Origin: Acidiphilium sp.
Lineage (GTDB): Bacteria > Pseudomonadota > Alphaproteobacteria > Acetobacterales > Acetobacteraceae
Length of the DNA: 64,000 nt
Assembly: GCA_028688905.1 (NCBI GenBank)
Contig: JAQTXH010000008.1
Location: 1-64,000, forward strand
Reading direction: 5' to 3'
The notes below the pieces were generated by a model. That model did not search any database. It had not been told where the DNA came from and saw nothing but the letters and a program-made list of their open reading frames with translations. This document shows, in pieces, positions 45,810 to 53,966 of the stretch. The position numbers were made by a program, and so were the translations under genes. The first letter of the stretch is position 1; each line of letters begins with the position of its first letter.

Positions 45810-46128
45810 GATGTATGACGAGTTGCAGACCGCACAGCGCCGAATTGCAGCGGTCGAGCGTGAGGTGAACAAATGGCGGATCGAGGTTGAGACGGTAGAG
45901 GCGCGTGAGAGGGCGTTGCAGGGCGAGCGGGATGACGCCAGAGTGGCAGAGGCAGCCGAGCGGGAAAAGAGGCGGATCGCGATTTCGGAAGCCGAAAACT
46001 CTGCCCGAGCTGCCCAGGCGGCACAGGAGCGTGCCGAGGCGGCCGAGATTGCTATCAAGCAGGCAAAGGCCCTGCCCGGCATCAAGGGACGGCTGATACG
46101 CTGGCTGGCCAGCGACGTGCTGAATTGA
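45810..46128 (+). CDS. small coiled-coil protein
   Basis: A 105-residue charged protein, almost entirely predicted coiled coil (AEMYDELQTAQRRIAAVERE onwards, heptad-like Ala/Glu/Arg), ending in GRLIRWLASDVLN. The open frame extends to 45652 inside the miniature element, but the ATG at 45810 lies outside it, which I prefer. It precedes the PAAR gene. A structural or adaptor role in the type VI cargo is possible. I recognise no named family. Confidence 0.5.
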
Positions 46129-46166
46129 TGCTTTCGCGATGTGCCGAGATCGGTTAGCGTCGTCTC

Positions 46167-46589
46167 ATGGCCGGAGAAAAGCCCGCAGCGCGGATGACGG
46201 ACATGCACACTTGCCCGGAAAGCGACGGGCCGGTGCCGCATGTCGGGGGGCCCATCCTCACCGGCTCGCCAAATGTGTTCATCGGTGGCTTGCCGGCGGC
46301 ACGGGTGACCGACAAGGTGACGTGCGTCGGACCACCCGACATGATCGTGATGGGATCGCCCACGGTACTGATCAACGGGCTGCCTGCCGCGCGGATGGGC
46401 GACCAGACTGCCCATGGCGGGGTGATTGTCGGCGGCCTGGGAACGGTGCTGATCGGCACGGCCGCCGGACCTGCCCCTCCGCCCTCGGCACGGCGGAGAC
46501 CTGCCAGTGCCTATGGCACGGCGACGCTTATCTCCGCGCCGATGACGCGGCTCCCTATCTGGTCCGGCTCAATCCCGATGCAGCGCTGA
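46167..46589 (+). CDS. PAAR-domain protein (type VI spike tip)
   Basis: The first ~95 residues form a PAAR domain, the sharp tip on the VgrG spike that carries effectors. Seen are ARMTDMHTCP, GGPILTGSPNVFIGGLPAARVTD, MGSPTVLINGLPAARMGDQT and HGGVIVGGLGTVLIGT. It starts at ATG 46167. The last ~45 residues (from PPPSARRRP) are out-of-frame reading through the next gene's DUF4123 sequence, so the junction is probably a small deletion that fused the two. Confidence 0.85.
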   Translation: MAGEKPAARMTDMHTCPESDGPVPHVGGPILTGSPNVFIGGLPAARVTDKVTCVGPPDMIVMGSPTVLINGLPAARMGDQTAHGGVIVGGLGTVLIGTAAGPAPPPSARRRPASAYGTATLISAPMTRLPIWSGSIPMQR

Positions 46590-47017
46590 CTAAACTTCTA
46601 CTGATCGAAGGAGCGGGGCAGGGCTGGATGCTGCCTTTGCGCACCGAAGCGTCGTTCGAGGCGTTGCGGTCGCATTGCCGCCGTTTTCCGGAGGCGCGGC
46701 TGCCGGATGGGCGGATCGTGCTGTTCCGCTGGTACGACAGCCGGGTGCTGCATGACCTGCTTCCGCTGCTCGACATCGAGGAACACCGGGCGCTGTTCGG
46801 GCCGATCGCGACGCTGTGGACGGAGGACCCAGCGGGCGAATTGGTCGCGCACCAGGTGCCGGTGCCGGGTCCGACGATCACCCTGCCGATCGGCCTGTTC
46901 CCGATCCGGCCGCCGGTGATGGCGGCGCTGACAGACAGAGCTGAACTGGCGATGGATCAGCGGATCGCCGCGTTTCTGAGCAGGGAATTGCCCGAGCGGA
47001 CCCAGAAGATCGAGTAG
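46482..47017 (+). pseudogene. DUF4123 type VI effector chaperone, 5' end missing
   Basis: The frame reads CQCLWHGDAYLRADDAAPYLVRLNP, then LPLRTEASFEALRSHCRRF, LFRWYDSRVLHDLLPLLD and GPIATLWTEDP, the DUF4123 pattern (effector-loading adaptor for PAAR/VgrG). The usual N-terminal 20-30 residues before the Gly-Asp block are absent. The frame opens without a usable start and overlaps the PAAR frame. The C-terminal part to IE-stop at 47017 looks complete. Probably inactive unless translated as a PAAR fusion after frameshifting. Confidence 0.7.
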
Positions 47018-47044
47018 CCTCACCTGATCGCATGGATCGGCCGG

Positions 47045-47254
47045 ATGCGCGGCCGGGCCGCGACCCATGGCGTCATCACCGAGCGCGGGCTGATGAAGTG
47101 GATGCTGCTTGGTGTATTCTTAGGCCAGGAGTTTGATGAGGTGCCAGCGATCCGGGCGGTGCTGGAAAGTCCCGATTTAGAGGGGATTGGCGACGCGCGG
47201 ATCGAGACGATCTTCCGGGCGGTCACGGCCCGGACGGTGTGGAACTGGGGCTGA
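47045..47254 (+). CDS. small protein of the type VI cargo
   Basis: A 69-residue frame (THGVITERGLMKWMLLGVFLGQEFDE, then PAIRAVLES). The same frame is open a little further upstream (HLIAWIGRM), so the true start is uncertain. It lies between the DUF4123 and effector genes and may be the end of the adaptor module. No family is assigned with confidence. Confidence 0.45.
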   Translation: MRGRAATHGVITERGLMKWMLLGVFLGQEFDEVPAIRAVLESPDLEGIGDARIETIFRAVTARTVWNWG

Positions 47255-47257
47255 GCC

Positions 47258-47524
47258 ATGGGTCCGGTCATAATTCCACTGGAACCGCTGCTTGCCGCGA
47301 TGGGGGCGTATGTGCTCGGCGAGCTGGGGATCGAGACCACCAAGAAGATGCTCAAGCACGCTGCCAATGCCGACGAAGCGGGACGGGCGACTGCGGTGGT
47401 GCCGGCGGCATCGAGGCGCCGACCTATGCCCGACTTTATTCCGGAGAATGGGTCCACCCTACATCTAGTGGGTGTCTGCTTTAACCGGATAGGCATGTAT
47501 CATTCAATAAGGCAAAAATTATGA
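47258..47524 (+). pseudogene. type VI effector N-terminus, toxin domain lost
   Basis: ATG 47258 (MGPVIIPLEPLLAAMGAYVL) opens a chain with a hydrophobic helix and ELGIETTKKMLKHAANADEA, the kind of N-terminus seen before C-terminal toxin domains. After about 60 residues the frame meets TTAACCGGATAGGCAT (47481-47496), a half of the inverted-repeat element found whole at 51727-51834, and ends by chance at 47524. The toxin domain therefore appears replaced or deleted. Effector identity rests on context. Confidence 0.5.
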
Positions 47525-47964
47525 TATGGTCAGTTACCCCGTTTGTTGGCGTAGATAACCTGAAATTCGGCATGTCTCCGTCCGACGTCGAGACAATTAT
47601 TGGTCGAATAGACCATAAAATCGAGCGTTCTGAGGGATATGTAAACTACTACTATCGAGGTCGTGGCCAGCCGATTCTGGGATTCAGAGATGAAAAGCTG
47701 ATCGACATTACGTTTGGCCGATGGACGGAAGCGCTGTTTTTTGACGGCCTTGATTATTTCCAGACACCCCCCGCGATCTTTCTTGATCGAGTGCGCTTGC
47801 ACGATCCTGATTTAAAAACCGCACTGGCAGGTGACATCATATCGTTTATCTTGGGAATGGCTTTTGATACTATTGATCTGGGTGAGAGTGATAAGGCCAT
47901 AACCTTGTTTTCTAGATCTGAAATTGAGGGGTACTGGGAATGCGGTCCTTTCACGCCGGCCTGA
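47521..47964 (+). CDS. probable immunity protein
   Basis: A 147-residue soluble acidic protein starting with ATG 47521 (MIWSVTPFVGVDNLKFGMSP) and with YRGRGQPILGFRDEKLIDIT inside. GC content is distinctly lower than in neighbours (many AT-rich codons), typical of horizontally shuffled immunity genes. It follows directly on the effector remnant. I do not recognise the family, and cognate immunity is inferred from position and composition only. Confidence 0.5.
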   Translation: MIWSVTPFVGVDNLKFGMSPSDVETIIGRIDHKIERSEGYVNYYYRGRGQPILGFRDEKLIDITFGRWTEALFFDGLDYFQTPPAIFLDRVRLHDPDLKTALAGDIISFILGMAFDTIDLGESDKAITLFSRSEIEGYWECGPFTPA

Positions 47965-48214
47965 GGCCGTCGCTGCTTGCTGTAGGCACCGTAATAGCCC
48001 GTTTTAGTCGCAGAATTCGAAATTATGGAAAGCGCCGCGTAGTCGCGGGGAAGTCACCGTATAGTTCCGGATGCGGGGATGGCACCAGCCGGTAGTCACA
48101 GGCGCGCGGAGACCGGTCAATGCGGGTGGCGGGAGGTGTCCCATAGCTGTTTCAATACTTTCCAAAGGCCTCAGAGATAATCACGGAAACGCCGTCGCAT
48201 CGGACCTCGGGAAA

Positions 48215-48505
48215 TCACGGGGTCACCTCACCCCGGTCGCGGGCGCCATGCCAGACGCGGATAATTCGGATGATTTGAGCGGAGGGGTCGATCCGATAGA
48301 CAATGAGATATGGCCGGACCGCGACCAGCTCCCGTGTACCCTGAGCTAATCCCGGACGGCCCCTATGCGGAAATGATGCCAGACTATCGCCCGCGATCAG
48401 GAGTTCCTGGGCCATACGCGTTGCGGCAAGCGGGTTCTCTGTCGCGATGTGGCGGGCGATCGACGTCACATCGTGCCGGGTCGATGCCAGCCATCGGGCG
48501 ATCAC
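48215..48505 (-). CDS. ParE/RelE-family toxin
   Basis: A 96-residue RelE/ParE-fold toxin: ARHIATENPLAATRMAQELL, FPHRGRPGLAQGTRELVAVRPYLIVYRI, and the C-terminal RIIRVWHGAR. ParE members poison gyrase. The start overlaps the antitoxin stop (48502-48505). The pair is in the order antitoxin-toxin on the minus strand. Length and motifs are complete, so it is likely functional. Confidence 0.88.
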   Translation of the reverse strand: MIARWLASTRHDVTSIARHIATENPLAATRMAQELLIAGDSLASFPHRGRPGLAQGTRELVAVRPYLIVYRIDPSAQIIRIIRVWHGARDRGEVTP

Positions 48506-48684
48506 GGGTCGCGTAAATCCGGAGGTGGTGCGTTAAAATCCCCGTGAGCAAGCCGCAGCAGCCAAGCCCGCATATCTTCATGCGTCACATAGCGCTGGTC
48601 GACTTCCGCTTCGGCCACTGCGGCTTCGAGCAACTGCCGTTCGGCTTCGAGTTCGTGGTCAATCTGAGCGGCTGGGTGGTTCAT
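48502..48684 (-). CDS. antitoxin partner of the ParE-like toxin
   Basis: A 60-residue acidic helical protein (LEAERQLLEAAVAEAEVDQR, then VTHEDMRAWLLRLAHGDF) directly upstream of and overlapping parE by four bases. The sequence matches the short antitoxins whose ends wrap the ParE toxin. No clear DNA-binding domain is seen, so regulation may be partial. Confidence 0.75.
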   Translation of the reverse strand: MNHPAAQIDHELEAERQLLEAAVAEAEVDQRYVTHEDMRAWLLRLAHGDFNAPPPDLRDP

Positions 48685-48702
48685 TTGGTCAAATCCTCTG
48701 GA

Positions 48703-49293
48703 TCAGAGTGTTCGTTCGCTGGGCGGCGATGTCAAGCGAAACCGCGCCCGAATGATGGTTTGTCGGCTGGTTGCGTACTCGCGGGCCAGTGCCGAGACGG
48801 AACTTCCAGCGTCAAGCCGAGCGACAATCTGCCGTTTCTGCTCTTCGTTTAGGCTTGCCGGACGCCCGAGAGCCTTTCCGGTGCTGCGTGCCCGGCTCAA
48901 TCCAGCCTGTGTGCGCTCGACCAGAAGATCGCGTTCGAATTCGGCGACGGCCGCGATGACCTGCATGGTCATCCGGCCAGCCGAGCTGGTCAGGTCGACC
49001 CCGCCCAATGCAAGACAGTGAACCCGGACGCCGATCGCCGCCAGCACATCGACCGTGGTGCGAACAACCATGGCATTACGACCGAGGCGGTCGAGTTTGG
49101 TGACGACGAGAACGTCATCAGCTTCCAATCGATCGACCAGACGCCGGAAAGCCGGCCTCTGCATCGCCGGCGCACTGCCCGAGATGGTCTCGGTGATGAT
49201 CCGGCTCGACTGAACGGTGAAACCAGCGGCCTTCACCTCGGCAACCTGGTTCTCTGTCGTCTGGCCGGTGGTGGAGACGCGGGTATAGAGGAA
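48703..49293 (-). pseudogene. serine resolvase, start removed by IS1595
   Basis: A Tn3-type resolvase: YTRVSTTGQTTENQV with the catalytic Ser, KLDRLGRNAMVVR, VIAAVAEFERDLL and the C-terminal HTH (SSVSALAREYATSRQTII). The first few codons before FLYTRVS are replaced by the IS1595 end at 49294. Translation might start only at an internal ATG 49236, after the Ser, giving an inactive protein. It may have been the resolvase acting on the nearby res-like miniature elements. Confidence 0.8.
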
Positions 49294-49580
49294 CCTGCTT
49301 ACCCATGAACCTCAGCCAATTTGAGCAGGCGATATGGCATAGGCGGCGTTTGGACCGAGGCCCAACCGAGTCGCGGGATCATGCTGGCGAGATCGTATCG
49401 GCGATTGAACCGATACTCGAACTCGGCGAGGTATCGAGGCACATGCTTGCTGCTGATCGCACGGTAGGTGCCGGTGATCGCGGATTTGATGTTCCCAAGG
49501 GCGGTGTTGACCCATTTGAAAATGGGGTTTCGTGCCGAGGCAGATCCGCTGCCTGTGCGGGTCGCTTGATGTTCACAATC
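49294..49580 (-). pseudogene. IS1595-family transposase, 3' fragment (copy 3)
   Basis: Reverse orientation copy of the last ~95 codons of the complete IS1595 transposase, from CEHQATRTGSG to LAEVHG-stop (49299-49301), plus the CCTGCTTACCCA terminus. The rest of the element is missing. Substitutions relative to the complete copy are few. Confidence 0.88.
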
Positions 49581-49878
49581 CTCGCCGGTGCGGCATCCGC
49601 CGGTATTGCTCACCATGACGCCGCATACCCAGTTCACATTGCAGTTCCCGCCGCCCGACGCATCCCTGCCGGGGAACCTTCCGGTCCACCTGCGTGCGAT
49701 CGGCGGCAACCGACCCTTGCGCTTCATGATCGACGACCGTTTGCTCCTCTCGATCCCCGCCTTGCGCAGCGTGACCTGGCAGCCCCCCGGTCCCGGCTAC
49801 TACCATCTGATTGTCCTCGACACTCAGGGACAAGCCATCAGCCGCACCCTCCACGTCATCGGGCCGGGGCAGCGATAG
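49581..49878 (+). pseudogene. penicillin-binding protein 1C C-terminal fragment
   Basis: The frame contains PLRFMIDDRLLLSIPALRSV and WQPPGPGYYHLIVLDTQGQ, resembling the C-terminal BiPBP domain of the PBP1C transglycosylase/transpeptidase. Only about 95 residues remain, cut at the IS1595 fragment. The domain binds periplasmic partners in intact proteins. This stump has no start or catalytic domain. Confidence 0.6.
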
Positions 49879-50029
49879 ACCGACGAGCATTCGCACTTTC
49901 GGAATTACTGACTTTCCTGGTCACTGACCAGCGCCCGCCAGCATTCGCGTTTCAACGACCGGCACCCGGAGATGACTGCGGCGGCTCCGGTTTTCCGGAA
50001 AGGTGGCTAGTTCAGTGAAGGGGCGTGTG

Positions 50030-50381
50030 GGGGCGGAAGGCCCATCTGAACGAAAGCGTACGGTAAGGAAGGCGTCTGAGACGCATTTTGCCCTTCGAAG
50101 TGCTTATTTCGGGGAGTTTTAGTCCAGTTCCGCGATGAACTCCCTATTTATTACATGCAATCATGGCGTGCAATCTGGAATGCACGCAGGATTGGTTATT
50201 GAGAGGCTATATTGCACGCAGCAAACCGGGGGGCTAACGTGGGGGATGACCCGGCGTGCAATACAGGCAGCAAGGACTAGCCGTTGCGGGAAGCAGTGGT
50301 GTTGCCCGCCGCCAGTCCGCCCCTGCGACATTGCGTGCAATGCGCTACCATGCAGTTTTACGCTGTTGGGCCTTCCGCACC
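50030..50381 (+). mobile_element. Tn3-type miniature element, copy B
   Basis: A 352-base, same-orientation, diverged copy of the element at 45413-45763: left end GGGGCGGAAGGCCCATCTGA...ACGGTAAG, right end ...GTTGGGCCTTCCGCACC. It has the same interior TTGCGTGCAAT/ATTGCACGC motifs and the AACCGGGGNGCTAACG block. A further partial right end occurs at 50418-50460, just before the glycosyltransferase. Confidence 0.7.
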
Positions 50382-50417
50382 AAACCCTCGCTAACCCGCC
50401 CCTCAACATTGCTTCCA

Positions 50418-50460
50418 ATACCGCTACCGTGCAAAATTGCACCGCTGGGCCTTCCACTCC
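50418..50460 (+). repeat. extra right-end repeat of the miniature element
   Basis: TACCGCTACCGTGCAAAATT through GCTGGGCCTTCCACTCC repeats the right terminus of the miniature element again, 37 bases after copy B. It suggests a nested or tandem insertion. Confidence 0.55.
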
Positions 50461-50472
50461 GAGCAGCAATCA

Positions 50473-51171
50473 ATGATTCCGCGCCTGATCCATCAACTGT
50501 GGATTGATCCGCACGCGCCAGCGCCCGATAGCCCGCAACGCCATCGTTACCAGAAACCTCCCGTTCCTCCCGATGTTCAGGAGAATTGCGCGTCCTGGTC
50601 CACTCAGCATCCCACCTTCAATTACAGACTTTGGTCGCTCGATGACATTTCGAATTTGACGCCGCTTTCCGATCATCCGGAACTTCGGGCAGCGCTGCTG
50701 AATTGTCGATTTCCGGCGATGCAGGCTGATTTGGCGCGTCTCTTTCTCCTCGAATTGTTCGGGGGCTTTTGGATAGACCTCAAACTATTCGCTCTGCAGC
50801 CGATTACCGATGAACTGATCGACTACGATTTGGTTGTCACGGAGCATTTTCCCAAGGAAAACCTGCGGGAGCCAAATGGTTTTCTGATCAACAGCTTCAT
50901 CGGTGCGAGGCCCTACCATCCATGCATCAGCCACGCTCTCGATGAGGCTCTTCACAATGTTTTCGGCCGAAAACAAGGCTCGATATTTTATGTCGCTGGC
51001 GGCCCGGTTCTTTAGAACGCCATAAAACGCGGGGCCAAGGCGGCTGCGCATAAAATGCTGCCACATAAATCCACCTGGAACCACCGGTTCGAAATCCGCG
51101 GCGGTTCGTACAACAATAATGGCATGCACTGGTCAGAGCGCCAGGAACGCGAACCTGCCTATGTAGCTTGA
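50473..51171 (+). pseudogene. sugar-binding-motif (GT32-like) glycosyltransferase with in-frame stop
   Basis: MIPRLIHQLWIDPHAP opens a glycosyltransferase of the capsular-polysaccharide / DXD-sugar family (Gly_transf_sug). AALLNCRFPAMQADLARLFLLE is followed by the FGGFWIDLK active-site segment. A TAG at 51013-51015, after GSIFYVAGGPVL, interrupts the frame. The continuation to TGA 51171 remains coding-like (FEIRGGSYNNNGMHW). Thus one mutation truncates it to 180 residues. Suppression or error cannot be excluded. It is preceded by the miniature element ends, which may supply its promoter. Confidence 0.7.
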
Positions 51172-51289
51172 CGCAAAAATGACACGGACACGCTCGCCAC
51201 AAAATACAATCTAAAAGAGCTAACGTTTCAATTGACACACGTAAAGGTTGTTTGTATCCTCTGGGGTAGTTTCTCAGAGAGGGTCGTTT

Positions 51290-51703
51290 ATGCCGGGTAT
51301 CAACCAAAACGTCATCCCTCTCGTTGGGTTGGCAGAGTGGATTGCTATTAGGCCCGGTGGTTCGCTCAAGGATGTCCTCCTCGACCTGACGCAGCCCAAC
51401 CTGAGTGCCGCCACCGGTGCTCTAGCCTTGGATTTGCTGGAAGAGTTGCTTGCTGAAATGGGGGGCGAAAATATGATCACCAATCTCTCCAACGAGGCAT
51501 TCGCAGATCTCGCCGCCTTTGATGCCTCAGAGGTGGCGATCATCGCTACGATTCTTGAAAATATTGCCGAGACATCCATCCGAGACGGGAGCATGATTGT
51601 CCCTTCGACCATTCAACTGTTGGCTCGATTGCTGAAAGGCTACGCATCACCCGCAGGGTTGAATCCTCACCATGAGATCGAACAATCCGAGATCATGGCG
51701 TGA
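51290..51703 (+). CDS. hypothetical protein
   Basis: A 137-residue acidic helical protein beginning at ATG 51290 (MPGINQNVIPLVGLAEWIAI). Leu/Ala-rich helices (LALDLLEELLAEMGGEN) follow. The preceding AGAGAGGG could be a binding site. No domain is recognised. The following 231 bases carry the miniature inverted-repeat element. Confidence 0.5.
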   Translation: MPGINQNVIPLVGLAEWIAIRPGGSLKDVLLDLTQPNLSAATGALALDLLEELLAEMGGENMITNLSNEAFADLAAFDASEVAIIATILENIAETSIRDGSMIVPSTIQLLARLLKGYASPAGLNPHHEIEQSEIMA

Positions 51704-51726
51704 ACCTTTGCCGGGATGTCCGGTGC

Positions 51727-51834
51727 GTGCCTGTCCGGTTAACCCACACACCCGCTACAGGTAGTGGCTAATTTTCGTTGCGACCGGTAAAATGACGCAG
51801 ATTTAGTAGCTGCCTGGGTTAACCGGATAGGCAC
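51727..51834. repeat. 108-bp miniature inverted-repeat element
   Basis: GTGCCTGTCCGGTTAACCCA (51727-51746) is mirrored by TGGGTTAACCGGATAGGCAC (51815-51834) with one mismatch in twenty. The 68-base core has no frame. A half copy sits at 47481-47496 on the end of the effector remnant. No flanking direct repeat was found. Confidence 0.7.
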
Positions 51835-51935
51835 GGGCCGGTGAAATGGACAGGTCCTAGATATTAACCTGGCAATTCTGAAGCCCGCGTCTCGGGCGCG
51901 CAGACAAGCGTCGAACCGGGCTTCGAACGCAACTG

Positions 51936-52805
51936 TTAGCGCAGCAACTTCAGGAATAAGGTTTTAATCGATCGGATCGGGGTGGTGATCCGCCAGGATG
52001 TGGATGTTTTCATTGCTTCCAGCTCTGCGTGCAGTTGGTCAATTTCCATGGTGAAGGCGTTGATCTGCGGCAGGCCCTGCTTCGGTCGCATCACGAGATC
52101 GTCGATACATCCATGGTGGACAATGTTGTCATGCACGAAACGATCGGGCTTATCAGCGTAGGACGCTTCATCCCCGGTCACTTCGAAATTTTCAAAAATC
52201 ATTTTTGCGAACTGGACCGGGCTTTGCTCTTGCTCAACAAGTGTCCAGGAATTGAATTCCATCACGAGTAGAGGCCGCATTTCCCGCAAGGTCCTTGCCG
52301 CTCCCCGTAGGACTTTGGGTTCGTAACCCTCGACATCGATTTTCAGAAGGTCTACTTTTCGGGTTCCCAAACTTTGGCGACAGAAATCGTCCAGGGTAAT
52401 CACTGGCACTTTTACGCCGGAAGATTTCTCGAGAATGGCGGACCAGGGACCGTTATCGGTGATCGTGACGGTCGAGCGCGCATCTCCGATCGCGGATGCA
52501 ATGACGTGACAATTTTCAATCCGGTTGGATGCGATGTTCTGCCGAAGGTGAGCAAGGTTCGTGGGTACGGGCTCAAAGGCGAAGATCGTCGCCTCGGGAA
52601 ACAGAGCGGCAATCGCGAGTGCGGTTGCCCCGATATTCGCCCCCACATCGAGGTAGGTAAAATTCCTAGGGAGTGTTTTCGCCGCTTCAAGCAATTTGTG
52701 GTTCTGCCAGTCGGTATGTTTCAATCCGTCGAGGTAGACCGCGTGGCCTCCAGTCAGCGAGAGGACCGGGCCACCGACATCGATTTTGATTGTGTTCTGG
52801 GTCAA
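51936..52805 (-). CDS. FkbM-family methyltransferase
   Basis: A 289-residue class I SAM methyltransferase of the FkbM type. The SAM motif is YLDVGANIGATALAIA, followed by IFAFEPVPTN and VDLLKIDVEGYEPKVL. A short C-terminal coiled coil and tail (LHAELEAMKTSTSWRITTPI) is common in sugar or capsule-modifying proteins. The ATG at 52805 is the first start. It lies near the glycosyltransferase remnant, so it may modify a surface glycan. Apparently intact. Confidence 0.88.
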   Translation of the reverse strand: MTQNTIKIDVGGPVLSLTGGHAVYLDGLKHTDWQNHKLLEAAKTLPRNFTYLDVGANIGATALAIAALFPEATIFAFEPVPTNLAHLRQNIASNRIENCHVIASAIGDARSTVTITDNGPWSAILEKSSGVKVPVITLDDFCRQSLGTRKVDLLKIDVEGYEPKVLRGAARTLREMRPLLVMEFNSWTLVEQEQSPVQFAKMIFENFEVTGDEASYADKPDRFVHDNIVHHGCIDDLVMRPKQGLPQINAFTMEIDQLHAELEAMKTSTSWRITTPIRSIKTLFLKLLR

Positions 52806-52988
52806 CGCTCAATCTCATTGGTTATGGAGTGGGCCGGAGCTGGTCATTCAGGCAGATCACCATGCGGAAAGTCGACCGATGACGCCCCGCTCAGAGCTTC
52901 CTGCTTCGATCCTTGAAGACCAAACCGCCCCCAACACCGATAATGGAGACGATACCTGATCTCAGGCTTGATCATAAAGTTCTGTGGT

Positions 52989-53330
52989 TCACTCCCCTAC
53001 CAAATGCAACACGATCTCGCGGCGGTGCGGTCGGTGCCGATGTTCGAACAGATAGAACCCCTGCCATGTCCCGAACACTGGCCGTCCGGCTGCCACCGGA
53101 ATGCTGATCTGGGTCTCGGTCAGCATCGTGCGCAGATGCGCCAGCATATCGTAGGGTCATGCGCAAAGCGACCGGTCGCCTCGGGTACGAGCGCCTCAAA
53201 AAACCGGAGAATATCCGCCCGTACGGTCGGATCATGGGAGCCGTGGCCGACCGATCTGACGGCAGAACGGTTCGACGAGACGCTGCGCGGCCTGCTCCGT
53301 GTCCGGCGGGAAAGTGTTACGAAGGCCATT
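52989..53330 (-). pseudogene. YjbQ/UPF0047-family protein, decayed
   Basis: Two frames together show a YjbQ-like protein: DPTVRADILRFFEALVPEAT, then LAHLRTMLTETQISIPV, then FGTWQGFYLFEHRHRPHRRE and a stop at 52989. Frameshifts occur around 53150-53165, and the N-terminal half with the usual HTSASL block is not recognisable. The family has been linked to thiamine phosphate synthase-like activity. This copy is inactive. Confidence 0.6.
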
Positions 53331-53678
53331 CAATGTGGTTATGGCCGCGCCGTAGCGGTGGAGTGAGGTAATGAACAATTATTTCCGAAATTTTGTGGCG
53401 GTCGTGATGCTTGGTCGCGCGTTCGGCTACATTTTTGCTCCGCAGATTGGCAAGTTGAAACACGTCTTGTTGGCCTGGAAAGCGAGACGGCCTTGCAGAA
53501 TGCGCGGCGGATTGCGCTGGTAGACCGATTTCGCGAGTCGAATTTCAGGCCAGGCACCGTGTTGCAGTTCTAGCACCAGAACTGCACGCCGAATCGACGA
53601 CGGGCACCGCTGCGATCAGCGGAAACGCCGTCAGGCGACAGCACAACCAACGGACAAGATGATTTCGTGTCGCATGCG
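53331..53678. other. degraded sequence with possible gene end
   Basis: No intact gene. The plus strand contains RRIALVDRFRESNFRPGTVLQF just before a TAG near 53570. This looks like the C-terminal end of a decayed gene of unknown kind. Nothing else stands out before the palindromic leader at 53679. Confidence 0.35.
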
Positions 53679-53759
53679 GGATGACCGCCGCAAGGGGTTG
53701 TCGCTGCGCTCCCGCGCCGCGGGCGCAAGCGCCCTCGCGCGCCCTTGCCCCGGTCATCC
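53679..53759. repeat. GC-rich palindromic leader, copy A
   Basis: GGATGACCG-CC-GCAAGGG (53679-53696) pairs with CCCTTGC-CC-CGGTCATCC (53742-53759), forming a long hairpin with a two-base mismatch. Copies at 55180-55305 and 60827-60955 share the same GCAAGG.../...CCTTGC arms and flanking ACGCGGCCG. Confidence 0.65.
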
Positions 53760-53779
53760 CGACGCGGCCGGGGAGGGGG

Positions 53780-53804
53780 GTCTTCAAAGAGAAGACTGAA
53801 GGAG
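53780..53804 (+). promoter_or_regulatory. hairpin and ribosome binding site before the 51-residue membrane protein
   Basis: GTCTTC (53780-53785) and GAAGAC (53791-53796) form a six-base stem with loop AAAGA. AAGGAG follows at 53799-53804, six bases before ATG 53811. Equivalent but different-sequence stems precede the starts at 55356 and 60989. Confidence 0.6.
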
Positions 53805-53810
53805 ACCCAC

Positions 53811-53966
53811 ATGAAACGAGTCCACACCCTGGACGTGCGGCATTTCGCGGCCGCGATCCAGTTCCTCACCCTCGCCATCCTGCTCTACGTCGTTCTCGCC
53901 GCACCGGGGATCGCCGTGCTGCATGCGCCGGTCATGCCCATCCACCATGACAGGGTCACGCGATGA
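53811..53966 (+). CDS. 51-residue membrane protein
   Basis: A short protein (MKRVHTLDVRHFAAAIQFLT) with a single transmembrane helix around residues 14-37 and a His-containing tail (PIHHDRVTR). ATG 53811 has AAGGAG upstream. The stop overlaps the next ATG by four bases (53963-53966). An analogous 51-residue membrane protein with a similar leader and a coupled downstream partner is encoded at 55356. Function unknown. Confidence 0.65.
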   Translation: MKRVHTLDVRHFAAAIQFLTLAILLYVVLAAPGIAVLHAPVMPIHHDRVTR

